Assembly: GCA_963741135.1 (NCBI GenBank)
Contig: CAVUHC010000008.1
Location: 992,001 to 1,056,000 of the forward strand
Source of the DNA: Gp6-AA40 sp963741135
Lineage (GTDB): Bacteria > Acidobacteriota > Vicinamibacteria > Vicinamibacterales > UBA2999
DNA: 64,000 bases
Direction of reading: 5' to 3'
The notes under the pieces are model-generated. The model had not been told where the DNA came from. It did no database searches and saw only the letters and a program-made list of their open reading frames with translations. Position 1 is the first letter of the stretch; the number at the start of each line of letters is the position of its first letter. The position numbers and the translations under genes were made by a program. Positions 56,548-64,000 of the stretch are shown piece after piece.

Positions 56548-57555
56548 CTAGCGAACAGCAATATCGCTCGGCAATGCTGTGGCAACCCTGTTCTTGCCTC
56601 CTCTCTTCGCTTTGTACATCGCGAGATCGGCGGCCCGCATCAGGGTGGCCGAGTCCACTAGCTCCCCATCCGTTGCCGGGTCGATTGAGGCGACGCCTAT
56701 CGAGCCGCTCAAAGGCCACTGCGCGCTGTGTTGAGGGATCAGGAACCGGATCCGCTCGGCGAGCGCCCGCGCGGCGACCATGGAGGTACGGGGCGCCAGG
56801 ATGGCAAACTCATCACCACCCCATCGCGCCCCGAGATCCGTCTCGCGCAGTTGGGATCGGATGACCTCCGCCAGGGTGCGGATTGCCTCATCGCCGGCCC
56901 GGTGGCCGTATCGATCGTTGATCTCCTTGAGACCGTCGAGGTCGACGAGGAGCAGTGCGAGCGGTTCCCGATACCGTCGCAACCGCGCGAGTTCCGTGTC
57001 GAGACGGTCGAACAGGCCACGGGAGTTCGACAGACCCGTGAGCGCATCCGTTTCGGACAATGCAGCCAGCCGGTCGGCCTGACGTCCCAGGACATAGCCG
57101 AAGAGGACGAACGCGACAGCCGTCGACGCCCCGACGTAGAAGTACCCGGCTGAATCGGCGACGGCGAGTTCGCGAATTGCGCGAGGGATTGATGCCGAGC
57201 CCGATCCACGGCCTTTGCGCGCCAATCTCATTCCGAGCAGTCCAGCAGGTGCTCCGGTTGACAACAACCCTCCGGCACACGCGTAGGCGACGCGCCGAGG
57301 AAATGACGCGGCCTTCCTCCGTCGAACACGGCCAGCGGCAATGCTCACGGCCCGCTCCGACCGTTGCCGCTGCGGTGGGAGGCGATCTTCAGGAAGCGGA
57401 TGTGACCTACCGTGAACCGTTCGTCCACGTGAATACACCTCGAGAAACGTGCGCCGATTCTTGGGCGCCGGCAATTGCCACGCCTTCTCAACTGATCGCT
57501 CGAGAAGTAACGCTTCGAATTCTCTGAGTACTCCGAGCAAGCAGGATGCCCGCAC
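56548..57555 (-). CDS. Membrane-associated diguanylate cyclase (GGDEF)
   Basis: 335 residues as opened at 57555, but the first ~90 are low-quality and GTG 57348 is a plausible start. Two hydrophobic stretches (YACAGGLLSTGAPAGLLGM; YFYVGASTAVAFVLFGYVLG) lead to a GGDEF domain beginning LSETDALTGLSNSRGLFDRL. The active site is canonical: RWGGDEFAIL, with DLDGLKEINDRYGH before and SIGVAS after. No RxxD inhibitory site is apparent. It makes cyclic di-GMP. Confidence 0.9.
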   Translation of the reverse strand: MRASCLLGVLREFEALLLERSVEKAWQLPAPKNRRTFLEVYSRGRTVHGRSHPLPEDRLPPQRQRSERAVSIAAGRVRRRKAASFPRRVAYACAGGLLSTGAPAGLLGMRLARKGRGSGSASIPRAIRELAVADSAGYFYVGASTAVAFVLFGYVLGRQADRLAALSETDALTGLSNSRGLFDRLDTELARLRRYREPLALLLVDLDGLKEINDRYGHRAGDEAIRTLAEVIRSQLRETDLGARWGGDEFAILAPRTSMVAARALAERIRFLIPQHSAQWPLSGSIGVASIDPATDGELVDSATLMRAADLAMYKAKRGGKNRVATALPSDIAVR

Positions 57556-58644
57556 GGGAGATCGATTGCACGGCGGACTCCTTGATCGTGACGAAGCTGG
57601 TCAATAAGCGACAACTGCGCAATACACGGCGCGGTTTGTGCACCAGAGCCGCGAAGGGCGCACGCGTTGTTGCGACATCGACGATGGGCACCGTGCATGA
57701 TCCCGAAGACCTCGAAGTTCGCGCAGCTTGATCGAGCTCAAGAAGGCTGGCAAGAAGCCAATCAATCCTGACTGGAGGTTGGAGGCGCCACCATGCACAG
57801 CCGGCAAGAGCTGCACGCGCGAGATCATGAGGCGAAGCATGTCGGGATGTGTGTCGATCGGCTCGAACTCATGTTCGAGTGGTACAAAGGCATGGTCGAC
57901 AAGGGTACCAGCAGGCTCCTCTACGTCTACAGATCCCGAGCAGGATGTCGCGATCGGGCGACGTCACTGCTCCAGCGTGCGACCGGGACGAGCATCGCTC
58001 AATCCGGAAGATCAACGCTCGTCACATAGGCGACGGTCAGCGCGGGCGTTGAAGCAGCCGGTCGGCAGCAAGAGCAATATCGCGGTCTGTGACGATCCCA
58101 ACGGGCTGGCGCTCGCTGTTCGGTGCGCCGACCACGACGAGGTCGCCGACGTGACGGTTCTCATGAGATGGACGGTGTTGACGACCGACATGCGCGATCC
58201 TGCGTTGACGACGGCTGTTGCAGACTTCGCCAGCGGTCATGATGCCCTCCTTCTTGCAAAGATATTCGTTAGGCGGTTCGATGCTGAAGATGAGCGTTGG
58301 TGTTTCGCGACGATGCGAGCGGCGTGTCGTACCTCGCGTACCTCAATCGGTTTCAGTTCGACATGCTCGGAGGATTCTTCGGTGGGCTGGTCCGCGGGAC
58401 GATCGAACGACGGATCGAGCGTCAAGCTCCGCAGATCGTTCGCGGGCTGCGCGCGGCTCGAGAGCGGCCCCCCGGCAGACGATCCGTTCGACACGTCGTC
58501 CCGGCACACTGATCCGGAACAACGTACGGTTCGGTAACCGTGGCGTTTGATCAGTGAGCGATGGCCACAGCGTGGTCAAAGGCGTGAGAAGAGGACGCTT
58601 CACCACAGAGGCCTGACCGGGACGAACCGGCGGGCTTAGAAGGA
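57556..58644. other. Gene-poor stretch with fragments
   Basis: Nearly 1.1 kb without an intact gene. It contains a short plus-strand frame (57793-57940) reading KHVGMCVDRLELMFEWYKG, a decayed CBS-domain gene on the minus strand (57980-58240), and a plus-strand frame (58297-58460) reading YLNRFQFDMLGGFFGGLVRG. The first and last look like real protein but I do not recognise their families. Confidence 0.5.
58037..58240 (-). pseudogene. CBS-domain protein remnant
   Basis: It begins MTAGEVC and contains HVGDLVVVGAPNSERQPVGIVTDRDIALA, the diagnostic CBS core. The stretch between (AVVNAGSRMSVVNTVHLMR) is found only in a second frame, so two shifts are needed. The second CBS repeat is largely gone, although LTVAYVTSVDL near 58010 may be its start. 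Such proteins typically accompany universal stress genes. Confidence 0.6.
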
Positions 58645-59904
58645 CTACTTCACGTCGAGCAGGCGCTTGATCAGCCGGAGCTCGTCTCGCAAGAGCCGAG
58701 GAAGGAGGAATTGCCGGCGCACATGCTCATGTGCTGCCTGGCCGAATGCAAGGCGCTGAGCGGAATCACCAAGGAGCTCGACGATGCGTGCAGCCAGTTC
58801 CTCGACGCTATCGACCAAGTACCGATCGTACCCCGCCGGAAACTGCATAGGGATGCCACCCGCGCGTCCAGCAATGACGGGTTTGGCCTTCCAGAACCCT
58901 TCAGACACCACGAGTCCGAAACCTTCCCGAAGCGATTTTTGGATGATGAGATCGCAGCCTCGCTGGAACGCGTTCACCTCCATGCTGCCCACACCGGCAA
59001 GGTTCGTGAACACGTAGACGTCATCATCCAGCGCTGCTTCCTGTTGAACGAGCGCCAAGAGCTGCCAGCCTTCCGGGTCGTCGCCAGCTATTGCGCCCAC
59101 GAGCGCGAGTTGCAGGCCGGGCACGTCTTTCTTCGCCAAGCGGTAAGCTTCAATGACGCCAACCGGATCCTTCCATGGGTCGAACCGCGAGACTTGCGCG
59201 ATCAGTGGCCGATTGACATCCACCCCCGCGTTCGCAATCACCTCCCGACACAGCGCCGGCGGCAGCTCCATGTTCTTTGTCGAGAACGGATCGATGGCTG
59301 GCGGAATGAACTCGACGTCCATGGACTCCAAGCCGGGCAGCAGGAACTGTTTCATCGTGAAGATCACCACGTCGTAGCTCTGCAGGTAGGGAAGGAGGAA
59401 ACTCGCAACATCCGGGCTTGGTGCCGACGTGTCGATGTGGCAGCGCCACACCCATTTGGCAGCGTTGCGCCCCACGGCCTCGCGGAACGCCGCCGGTTGG
59501 GGATCGTGAACGAAGAACACGTCGTAGCTCGACTCGAGCAACTTCGCACTCTCTCGGTTCACGTGCAGATAGATCGCCTTGTCGTTCTCCGAGAGCGCAT
59601 ACGTTGCGCCCTGGAGTGCGTTGTGAAACGCCTTGGTGACTCGAAAGAAGTCGGGTGTGCCGTGGAGAAGGCGCCAGTCCGCTTCAAGGCCAAGCGCGCG
59701 GGCCAACGGGACGTATCGCGACAACAGTTCCGCTACACCTCCGCCAAAACCGGTCGAGTTGAGGTGACAGACCCGGGCGCCTTTCAAGTCGCGGGCGAGG
59801 CCCTGGATCTCGTCAACGATGTCTGTGTCCACAACCTGGCGATAGTTCTCGACATTCGTAAACGGCGCGCAAGAGAACCTGTGGACGGAGACCTTGGGGA
59901 GCAT
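58645..59904 (-). CDS. Trehalose synthase (TreT)-like GT4 glycosyltransferase
   Basis: 419 residues. The N-terminal half has HLNSTGFGGGVAELLSRYVPLARALG and DVFFVHDPQPAAF, and the nucleotide-binding half has RFDPWKDPVGVIEAYRLA and KSLREGFGLVVSEGFWKAKPVIAG with the E-x7-E motif of retaining GT-B enzymes. This pattern is that of glycosyltransferring trehalose synthases using NDP-glucose and glucose. Trehalose would fit the surrounding stress functions. No frame breaks. Confidence 0.88.
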   Translation of the reverse strand: MLPKVSVHRFSCAPFTNVENYRQVVDTDIVDEIQGLARDLKGARVCHLNSTGFGGGVAELLSRYVPLARALGLEADWRLLHGTPDFFRVTKAFHNALQGATYALSENDKAIYLHVNRESAKLLESSYDVFFVHDPQPAAFREAVGRNAAKWVWRCHIDTSAPSPDVASFLLPYLQSYDVVIFTMKQFLLPGLESMDVEFIPPAIDPFSTKNMELPPALCREVIANAGVDVNRPLIAQVSRFDPWKDPVGVIEAYRLAKKDVPGLQLALVGAIAGDDPEGWQLLALVQQEAALDDDVYVFTNLAGVGSMEVNAFQRGCDLIIQKSLREGFGLVVSEGFWKAKPVIAGRAGGIPMQFPAGYDRYLVDSVEELAARIVELLGDSAQRLAFGQAAHEHVRRQFLLPRLLRDELRLIKRLLDVK

Positions 59905-60331
59905 TAAACACTCCTTTCATGATTCGGCACAGCCCATTTCCGCTGCGATGTCCGGCCGCCGTCCACCTCGTGAAGTCGCTGGTCGACGATCAGTCAGCGC
60001 AGGCGTTCACGGCCGTCGAAGAGGGCCTCGTCTTGTGGGGACCGGTCAGCTTCGACGCGCCAGGCGTACCCACACCGAGCCGACTGCTTCATGCGAACCG
60101 GCGGTCACGTGGGCGACATAGTACGGTCATCCCGCGCTGGCACAGGAAGCGGTGACTTCAATTTCGACCACGCGTTTGCCTCACAACACAATGCTCAATC
60201 GTGTCCGCGCGGACTATCTGGCGATGCCAGGTTTGCTGCTGACACTTGAACGGGTGTAACGACTTTGCGGCATTGAGCGGACCGCTGTTTCAGCGGATGC
60301 TCAGCATGGGCCAGGGTCATGGTTGCTCGTT
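59905..60331. other. Intergenic, no gene supported
   Basis: 427 bases between the TreT-like start and the stop of the PRPP synthetase gene. A frame at 59919-60155 starting MIRHSPFPLRCPAAVHLVKS shows no family match. No repeat or promoter was identified. Confidence 0.4.
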
Positions 60332-61273
60332 TCACGCGGGTGCCCGCAACTCGGCTAACGATTCGTTCTGGTGGTTTCGCCGAATGGCGGTGGCGACAAG
60401 CGATGCGAGGCTGGTGATCTCGACCTGCGGGGGCGATGGCGGCTCGATTGACACCGTATCAGTGGCCAGCACACGGCTGAGTGGAAGCCTCTGGAGGACC
60501 TCCCGTGCACGGCCAACCAGAAGCGTATGTGTCACCGCGACGGAGATCGGTTCGACCGCGCCCGCCGCGCCCAGGGCGCCGATGGCCGCCTCGATCGTCG
60601 CTCCTGTGCTCAGCATGTCATCGACAATGAGCGGCAACCGGCCGCGCACGTCGCCGATGACGGCATGGGCTTCCACCGCTTCGCCGTTCAGTCGCGTCTT
60701 GTGCACAAAGGCCATCGGGAGGTGGAGCTGATTCGCATAGGCGCGAGCCAGCTTGACGGCCCCGAGGTCGGGTGCGACCACGACGGAGTTCTCACGAGTC
60801 CATGCAGCGGCGGCTCGCGCGAGCAGCGGCACGGCCGTCAAGTGATCGAGGGGAACGTCGAAGAATCCTTCGATGGCCGGAGTGTGCGCATCGATCAGCA
60901 TCAGTCTGTCGAAACCAGCCGTCGCGATGACGTTGGCCGCCACGCGGGCGCCGAGTGAGCGGCGATCCGCGCGTCGGTCCTGCCGTGCGTAACCGAAGTA
61001 GGGGATCACCGCAGTGACGCGAGCAGCTCCCGCACGGCGGCAGGCGTCGGCCAGGAGGAGCAGTTCCATCAGGTGCTGCTCCACGGGCGGGCTGGTTGAC
61101 TGCACGAGGTAAACGTCATGCCCGCGGACTGACTCGTGGATTTCGACTTGCGCCTCACCGTCAGGAAAGCGCCGGCAGTCGTACGCAGCCGACGACATCT
61201 GGAGGGACTCGCAGACATCGGAACCCAGATGCACGCTCGCAGGCCCCGCGAATACGGTGATCCGACTGTGCAT
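60332..61273 (-). CDS. prs: Ribose-phosphate pyrophosphokinase, accessory type
   Basis: Forms PRPP from ribose 5-phosphate and ATP. Starting at ATG 61273 (SRITVFAGPAS) gives 313 residues, matching E. coli Prs. Key features: RRFPDGEAQVEI, the flexible-loop YFGYARQDRR, the metal-binding DAHT region and the PRPP loop IVDDMLSTGATI. The context (stress island, next to a phosphoribosyltransferase fragment) suggests a second, condition-specific copy rather than the housekeeping gene; this is inference. Confidence 0.92.
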   Translation of the reverse strand: MHSRITVFAGPASVHLGSDVCESLQMSSAAYDCRRFPDGEAQVEIHESVRGHDVYLVQSTSPPVEQHLMELLLLADACRRAGAARVTAVIPYFGYARQDRRADRRSLGARVAANVIATAGFDRLMLIDAHTPAIEGFFDVPLDHLTAVPLLARAAAAWTRENSVVVAPDLGAVKLARAYANQLHLPMAFVHKTRLNGEAVEAHAVIGDVRGRLPLIVDDMLSTGATIEAAIGALGAAGAVEPISVAVTHTLLVGRAREVLQRLPLSRVLATDTVSIEPPSPPQVEITSLASLVATAIRRNHQNESLAELRAPA

Positions 61274-61412
61274 GGCAGGCTCGATTCGCTGCTGTGCCGA
61301 TGCAGCCCCCGCGCCAATCACCGGTGGTGGCACATCGGCCGATGGGGTGGATGGTCAGGTCGTCGCTGGCAGTGTGGTTGCTTTCTCGTAGGCACGAAAA
61401 GGAGTCGCCGTC

Positions 61413-61656
61413 ATGCGCTTCAGGAACCGCGAAGAGGCCGCAGCCTTGCTCGCCGATCGTCTCGCCGCCTATCGCGGCGGTTGTCCGCTGGTGTTGGGCG
61501 TGCCTCGCGGTGCCGTGCCGATGGCGCGTATTATCGCCGATGCCCTTGGGGGCGACGTCGATGTCGTGCTCGTGCGCAAGTTACGCGCGCCGGGGCAGCC
61601 CGAGCTGGCGATCGGGGCCGTCGACGAAGCGGGCGGTGTGCTGAAAGGCATCTCAG
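61413..61656 (+). pseudogene. Phosphoribosyltransferase, cut after ~80 codons
   Basis: RFRNREEAAALLADRLAAYRGG and VLGVPRGAVPMARIIADALG, then VRKLRAPGQPELAIGAVDEAG, are the start of the stress-linked type I phosphoribosyltransferase family (Rv0571c-like). A good ribosome site (AAAAGGAG, 61397-61404) remains. At 61657 a ~120-bp repeat begins and the PRPP-binding part is lost. It is divergent from prs with 139 bases between. Confidence 0.75.
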
Positions 61657-61779
61657 GGCCCGCTGATCCTTCTTCTGGATTGGCGGGCACTCTTGACTGG
61701 CCACCCCAAGAGTTATGCGTGCTGGGCCTCCTTCTTCCGGAAAACGTTGCGAGACTTCGCAAGCGGCCGAGGCACGCGG
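61657..61779. repeat. ~120-bp dispersed repeat, copy B
   Basis: GGCCCGCTGATCC...GGATTGGCGGGC hairpin, then TTCCGGAAAACGTTGC, then a GCAAG-GGCCG tail, as in copy A (52760-52880). It interrupts the phosphoribosyltransferase gene. Confidence 0.75.
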
Positions 61780-61790
61780 TACATTCAGCC

Positions 61791-61845
61791 AACAAGTTGA
61801 AACGCGTCGTCGCCGACTTGTCACTCGACAAGATCATGCCGCAGG
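61791..61845 (+). mobile_element. IS3-family transposase OrfA remnant
   Basis: NKLKRVVADLSLDKIM matches the leucine-zipper end of IS3-type OrfA proteins (ENxxLKRLVADLSLDKxxL). Only about 18 codons are left, immediately after repeat copy B. No OrfB or terminal inverted repeats were found. Confidence 0.5.
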
Positions 61846-61958
61846 ACGAGGTTCCACATGCGTTCGGCTTGTGTGAAAATCGCGTTGACGCCGAGGAGGA
61901 TCCTTCTCGCGGGCCTCTGCGCGGAACATCAGGTGCTTGTGGGGCATGAGTGGTCTAT

Positions 61959-62600
61959 CTAGCTCCAGGAGAGGATATGAGGCTCTTTGCGCGTCGAATC
62001 CGGTGTTGCACCGTCAGTCGGCACGCCGACGACGATCGCCGCAACCACGTCGTACCCGTCAGGAATCGCGAGCTCGTGCCGTACGTCGGGTGACGTCAGG
62101 ATCGGCAGCACCGAACCGATGCAGCAGGTGCCGAGCCCCATCGCGGTTGCGGCAAGCATGAGGTTTTCCGCCGCGAGCCAGCAGTCAGCGGCCACAAACG
62201 ACCCGGCCGGCTTTCCACAAATGACGATCAGCGCCGCGGCGCCGTAGAAGATGTCGAATTCGGGCGACGCGAGCTGCTGCCTGAAGGCGTGCGCCGCCGC
62301 GGGATTGACGATGGCGTGGACGTCTGGATGAGTGGTCATCTCGTCGGCGAGCGCACGCTTCGCTTGATCGGAGTAGCGCTTCAGCATCGCGCGATCGTGC
62401 ACGACGACGAACGCCCACGGCTCGGTGTGCATCGCGGTCGGCGCCTGCACCGCGGCGTCGATGAGGCCGCGAATCGTCTCGCGGTCGAGCGGCTGCGGAC
62501 GGTACGAACGTACCGACCGCCGCGTGAAGATGACGTCGAGCGCGGTCAGCGACTCGGCCGCTCGTGGTCTGGATGTCGTCATTGCAAGCCTCACATTCAT
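61959..62600 (-). CDS. Nitroreductase-family FMN oxidoreductase
   Basis: 213 residues. FMN-binding residues sit in FTRRSVRSY near the start, APTAMHTEPWAFVVV, and GLGTCCIGSVLP in the C-terminal half, where ENLMLAATAMGLGTCC is the family signature. Dimeric NAD(P)H-dependent flavoenzymes of this type reduce nitro groups, quinones or enones. In DosR-like stress regulons nitroreductases regularly accompany Usp proteins. No frame break. Confidence 0.9.
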   Translation of the reverse strand: MNVRLAMTTSRPRAAESLTALDVIFTRRSVRSYRPQPLDRETIRGLIDAAVQAPTAMHTEPWAFVVVHDRAMLKRYSDQAKRALADEMTTHPDVHAIVNPAAAHAFRQQLASPEFDIFYGAAALIVICGKPAGSFVAADCWLAAENLMLAATAMGLGTCCIGSVLPILTSPDVRHELAIPDGYDVVAAIVVGVPTDGATPDSTRKEPHILSWS

Positions 62601-62609
62601 GCGAGCGCG

Positions 62610-64000
62610 TTACGCCGCGCCGCAGAGCTCCAGGGATTGAACCGCCGCTGGCGTCCGTTGCTCGGCCTCGACCACCACGCCGGCTCCGCTTGCACGCACG
62701 CGAAAGTGCGACGCCCCTTGCCAGCGGCTGCTGATCGGAAGGCTGACAGCATCGTCGATGACCCGCTTCAGGTATCGCGCGCCGAATTCGAGGCTCGAGC
62801 CTCGCGTGAGGATCAGATCGAACGCGTCATCGTCGATTTGGAGGGTCAGTCCGGACCTAGCGAGCGTGAGCTCGATCTTCGAGACGTACTGCAGCGCAAT
62901 CTGGCGCGTCTCGTCGCGCCCCAGCGGCGAGAACAGGACGACCTCGTCGATTCGATTGAGGAACTCCGGCGAAAACAGTCGCCCCAGATCCCGTTTCACA
63001 TCTGCCTGCACGCTCGCCAGGGTCGCATCGCCCGAGCTGAAGCCGAGCGGCATCTTGAGCTTCCGGTAACGATCGGATCCGATGTTCGACGTCATGATGA
63101 CGATTGAGTCGCTGAGGTACACGCGCCGTCCGCGGCCGTCGGTCAGCCATCCTTCGTCGAACGCCTGGAGGAACAGGTTGACAACGCTCGGGTGCGCCTT
63201 CTCGACCTCGTCGAGGAGAACGACTGAATAGGGGCTGTCCCTGAGCTGATTGGTCAGGACGCCGCCTCGTTCGCTGCCGGCGACTCCCCGGGGCATTCCA
63301 GTGAGTTTGCTGACCGCGACGGACGGATCCTGGTACTCCGACATGTCGATGCGAATCATCTTGCGCTCGTCGCCGAAGAGAAACTCGGCGAGCGCCTTTG
63401 CGAGCTCGGTCTTGCCGACGCCTGTCGGTCCGAGAAACAGCAGCACTCCGTCCGGTCGATCGAAGCCGTCCTTCAACGGGCCCTTGTTCAGGACGAGGCG
63501 GTGCGCGACGGCGCGGATCGCATCGCGCTGTCCCACCACGCGCGACTGCAGTTGCGCCTCCACGTCGAGAAATCGCGCGTTCACGTCGCGGAACACCATG
63601 TCCTGAGGAATCTGTGCGGCGTCGGAGATGACCGAGACAACGTCTTCAGACGTCACGCGGCGGCGGCCGCTCATCTCCGTCCGGACGGCGGCGGTATCGA
63701 GCCAGCCGATCACTTTGTCTGGCAGCCGGAGGTGCCGGAGGTAGCGCGGTGACATCTCGAGCGCCGTTTCAAGGGCGTTATCGGACAGCTCGACGCCGTA
63801 GTTGCGCTCGAGGCGTGGCCGCAGGCGGAACAGAATACGACGTGTTTCATCCATCGTCGGTTCCGCGACGTGCACGCATCGGAACCGCCGCGCGAACGCT
63901 TCGTCTTCCGCGATGTGCTCCTTGTATTCGCTGAGCGTGGTGGCAGCAATCACCCGGATCTCGCCGCGTGCCAGCACCGACTTCAGCATGTTGGCGGCAT
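62610..64000 (-). CDS. ClpA/ClpC-type AAA+ chaperone, C-terminal part (continues beyond window)
   Basis: The frame is open to the window edge, so the N terminus is missing. Visible: end of AAA domain 1 (GEIRVIAATTLSEYKEHI; AFARRFRCVHV with arginine finger), RLPDKVIGWLDTAA, then domain 2 with Walker A GPTGVGKTELAKAL, Walker B VVLLDEVEKAH, sensor TSNIGSD and FSPEFLNRIDEVV, ending with the D2-small domain. No ClpB-type coiled-coil M insertion is present between the LPDK motif and domain 2, arguing against ClpB. Whether it carries a ClpP-docking loop is uncertain. Confidence 0.9.
   Translation of the reverse strand, partial: AANMLKSVLARGEIRVIAATTLSEYKEHIAEDEAFARRFRCVHVAEPTMDETRRILFRLRPRLERNYGVELSDNALETALEMSPRYLRHLRLPDKVIGWLDTAAVRTEMSGRRRVTSEDVVSVISDAAQIPQDMVFRDVNARFLDVEAQLQSRVVGQRDAIRAVAHRLVLNKGPLKDGFDRPDGVLLFLGPTGVGKTELAKALAEFLFGDERKMIRIDMSEYQDPSVAVSKLTGMPRGVAGSERGGVLTNQLRDSPYSVVLLDEVEKAHPSVVNLFLQAFDEGWLTDGRGRRVYLSDSIVIMTSNIGSDRYRKLKMPLGFSSGDATLASVQADVKRDLGRLFSPEFLNRIDEVVLFSPLGRDETRQIALQYVSKIELTLARSGLTLQIDDDAFDLILTRGSSLEFGARYLKRVIDDAVSLPISSRWQGASHFRVRASGAGVVVEAEQRTPAAVQSLELCGAA

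Overview
The window is GC-rich bacterial chromosome, most likely from an Acidobacteriota member, probably of the Vicinamibacteria type. The lineage call is inferred from gene content: a VWFA-related Acidobacteria-type secreted protein (29566), a DUF6152-like secreted protein next to an unrelated exported one (37871-39034), many secreted hydrolases and beta-barrel proteins, and a family of short hairpin repeats that also read through genes. No rRNA or complete tRNA gene was seen.

Layout. 1-15.7 kb is a dense, mostly co-directional housekeeping block: hisS (3' part), aspS, ybeZ/phoH, ybeY, a CorC/HlyC-type CBS protein, era, mgtE, recO, glyQ, glyS, ppdK, corA. Start and stop codons often overlap. 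15.8-21.7 kb holds mutL, a membrane-anchored trypsin-like protease behind a strong sigma70-type promoter and a long leader, rarA, a SpoU-type RNA methyltransferase and greA. Four of these five genes carry frame breaks. 21.7-36.6 kb is clean again: a patatin-like protein lacking its nucleophile, a Cys/Met-metabolism PLP enzyme, a GDSL hydrolase, a DHH phosphoesterase divergent from a beta-barrel-like protein, the VWA protein, uvrB, and a complete mlaE-mlaF-mlaD lipid-transport operon with two small membrane genes, closing at a strong intrinsic terminator at 36557.

36.6-52 kb is mainly accessory and export-oriented: a class I aminotransferase, three secreted proteins of unknown role, a three-subunit Tat-exported molybdenum hydroxylase with many frame breaks, a pentapeptide-repeat protein, an M28 peptidase, an integrase remnant, a bactofilin, an outer-membrane barrel, a metallopeptidase/beta-propeller/beta-barrel fusion, and a secreted protein with an LPxTA-like C-terminal anchor.

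52-64 kb looks like an eroding stress-response island: fragments of an AspT-type transporter, a tRNA-Val 3' half, RtcB, CapA, an acyl-CoA ligase, a CBS protein and a phosphoribosyltransferase lie among intact genes for a double universal stress protein, PlsC, a diguanylate cyclase, a TreT-like glycosyltransferase, a second PRPP synthetase, a nitroreductase and a Clp ATPase. A ~120-bp repeat occurs twice here, once beside the tRNA half and once at the point where the phosphoribosyltransferase is cut. This island and its repeat are the best candidate for something undescribed; no wholly new defence or metabolic system could be demonstrated.
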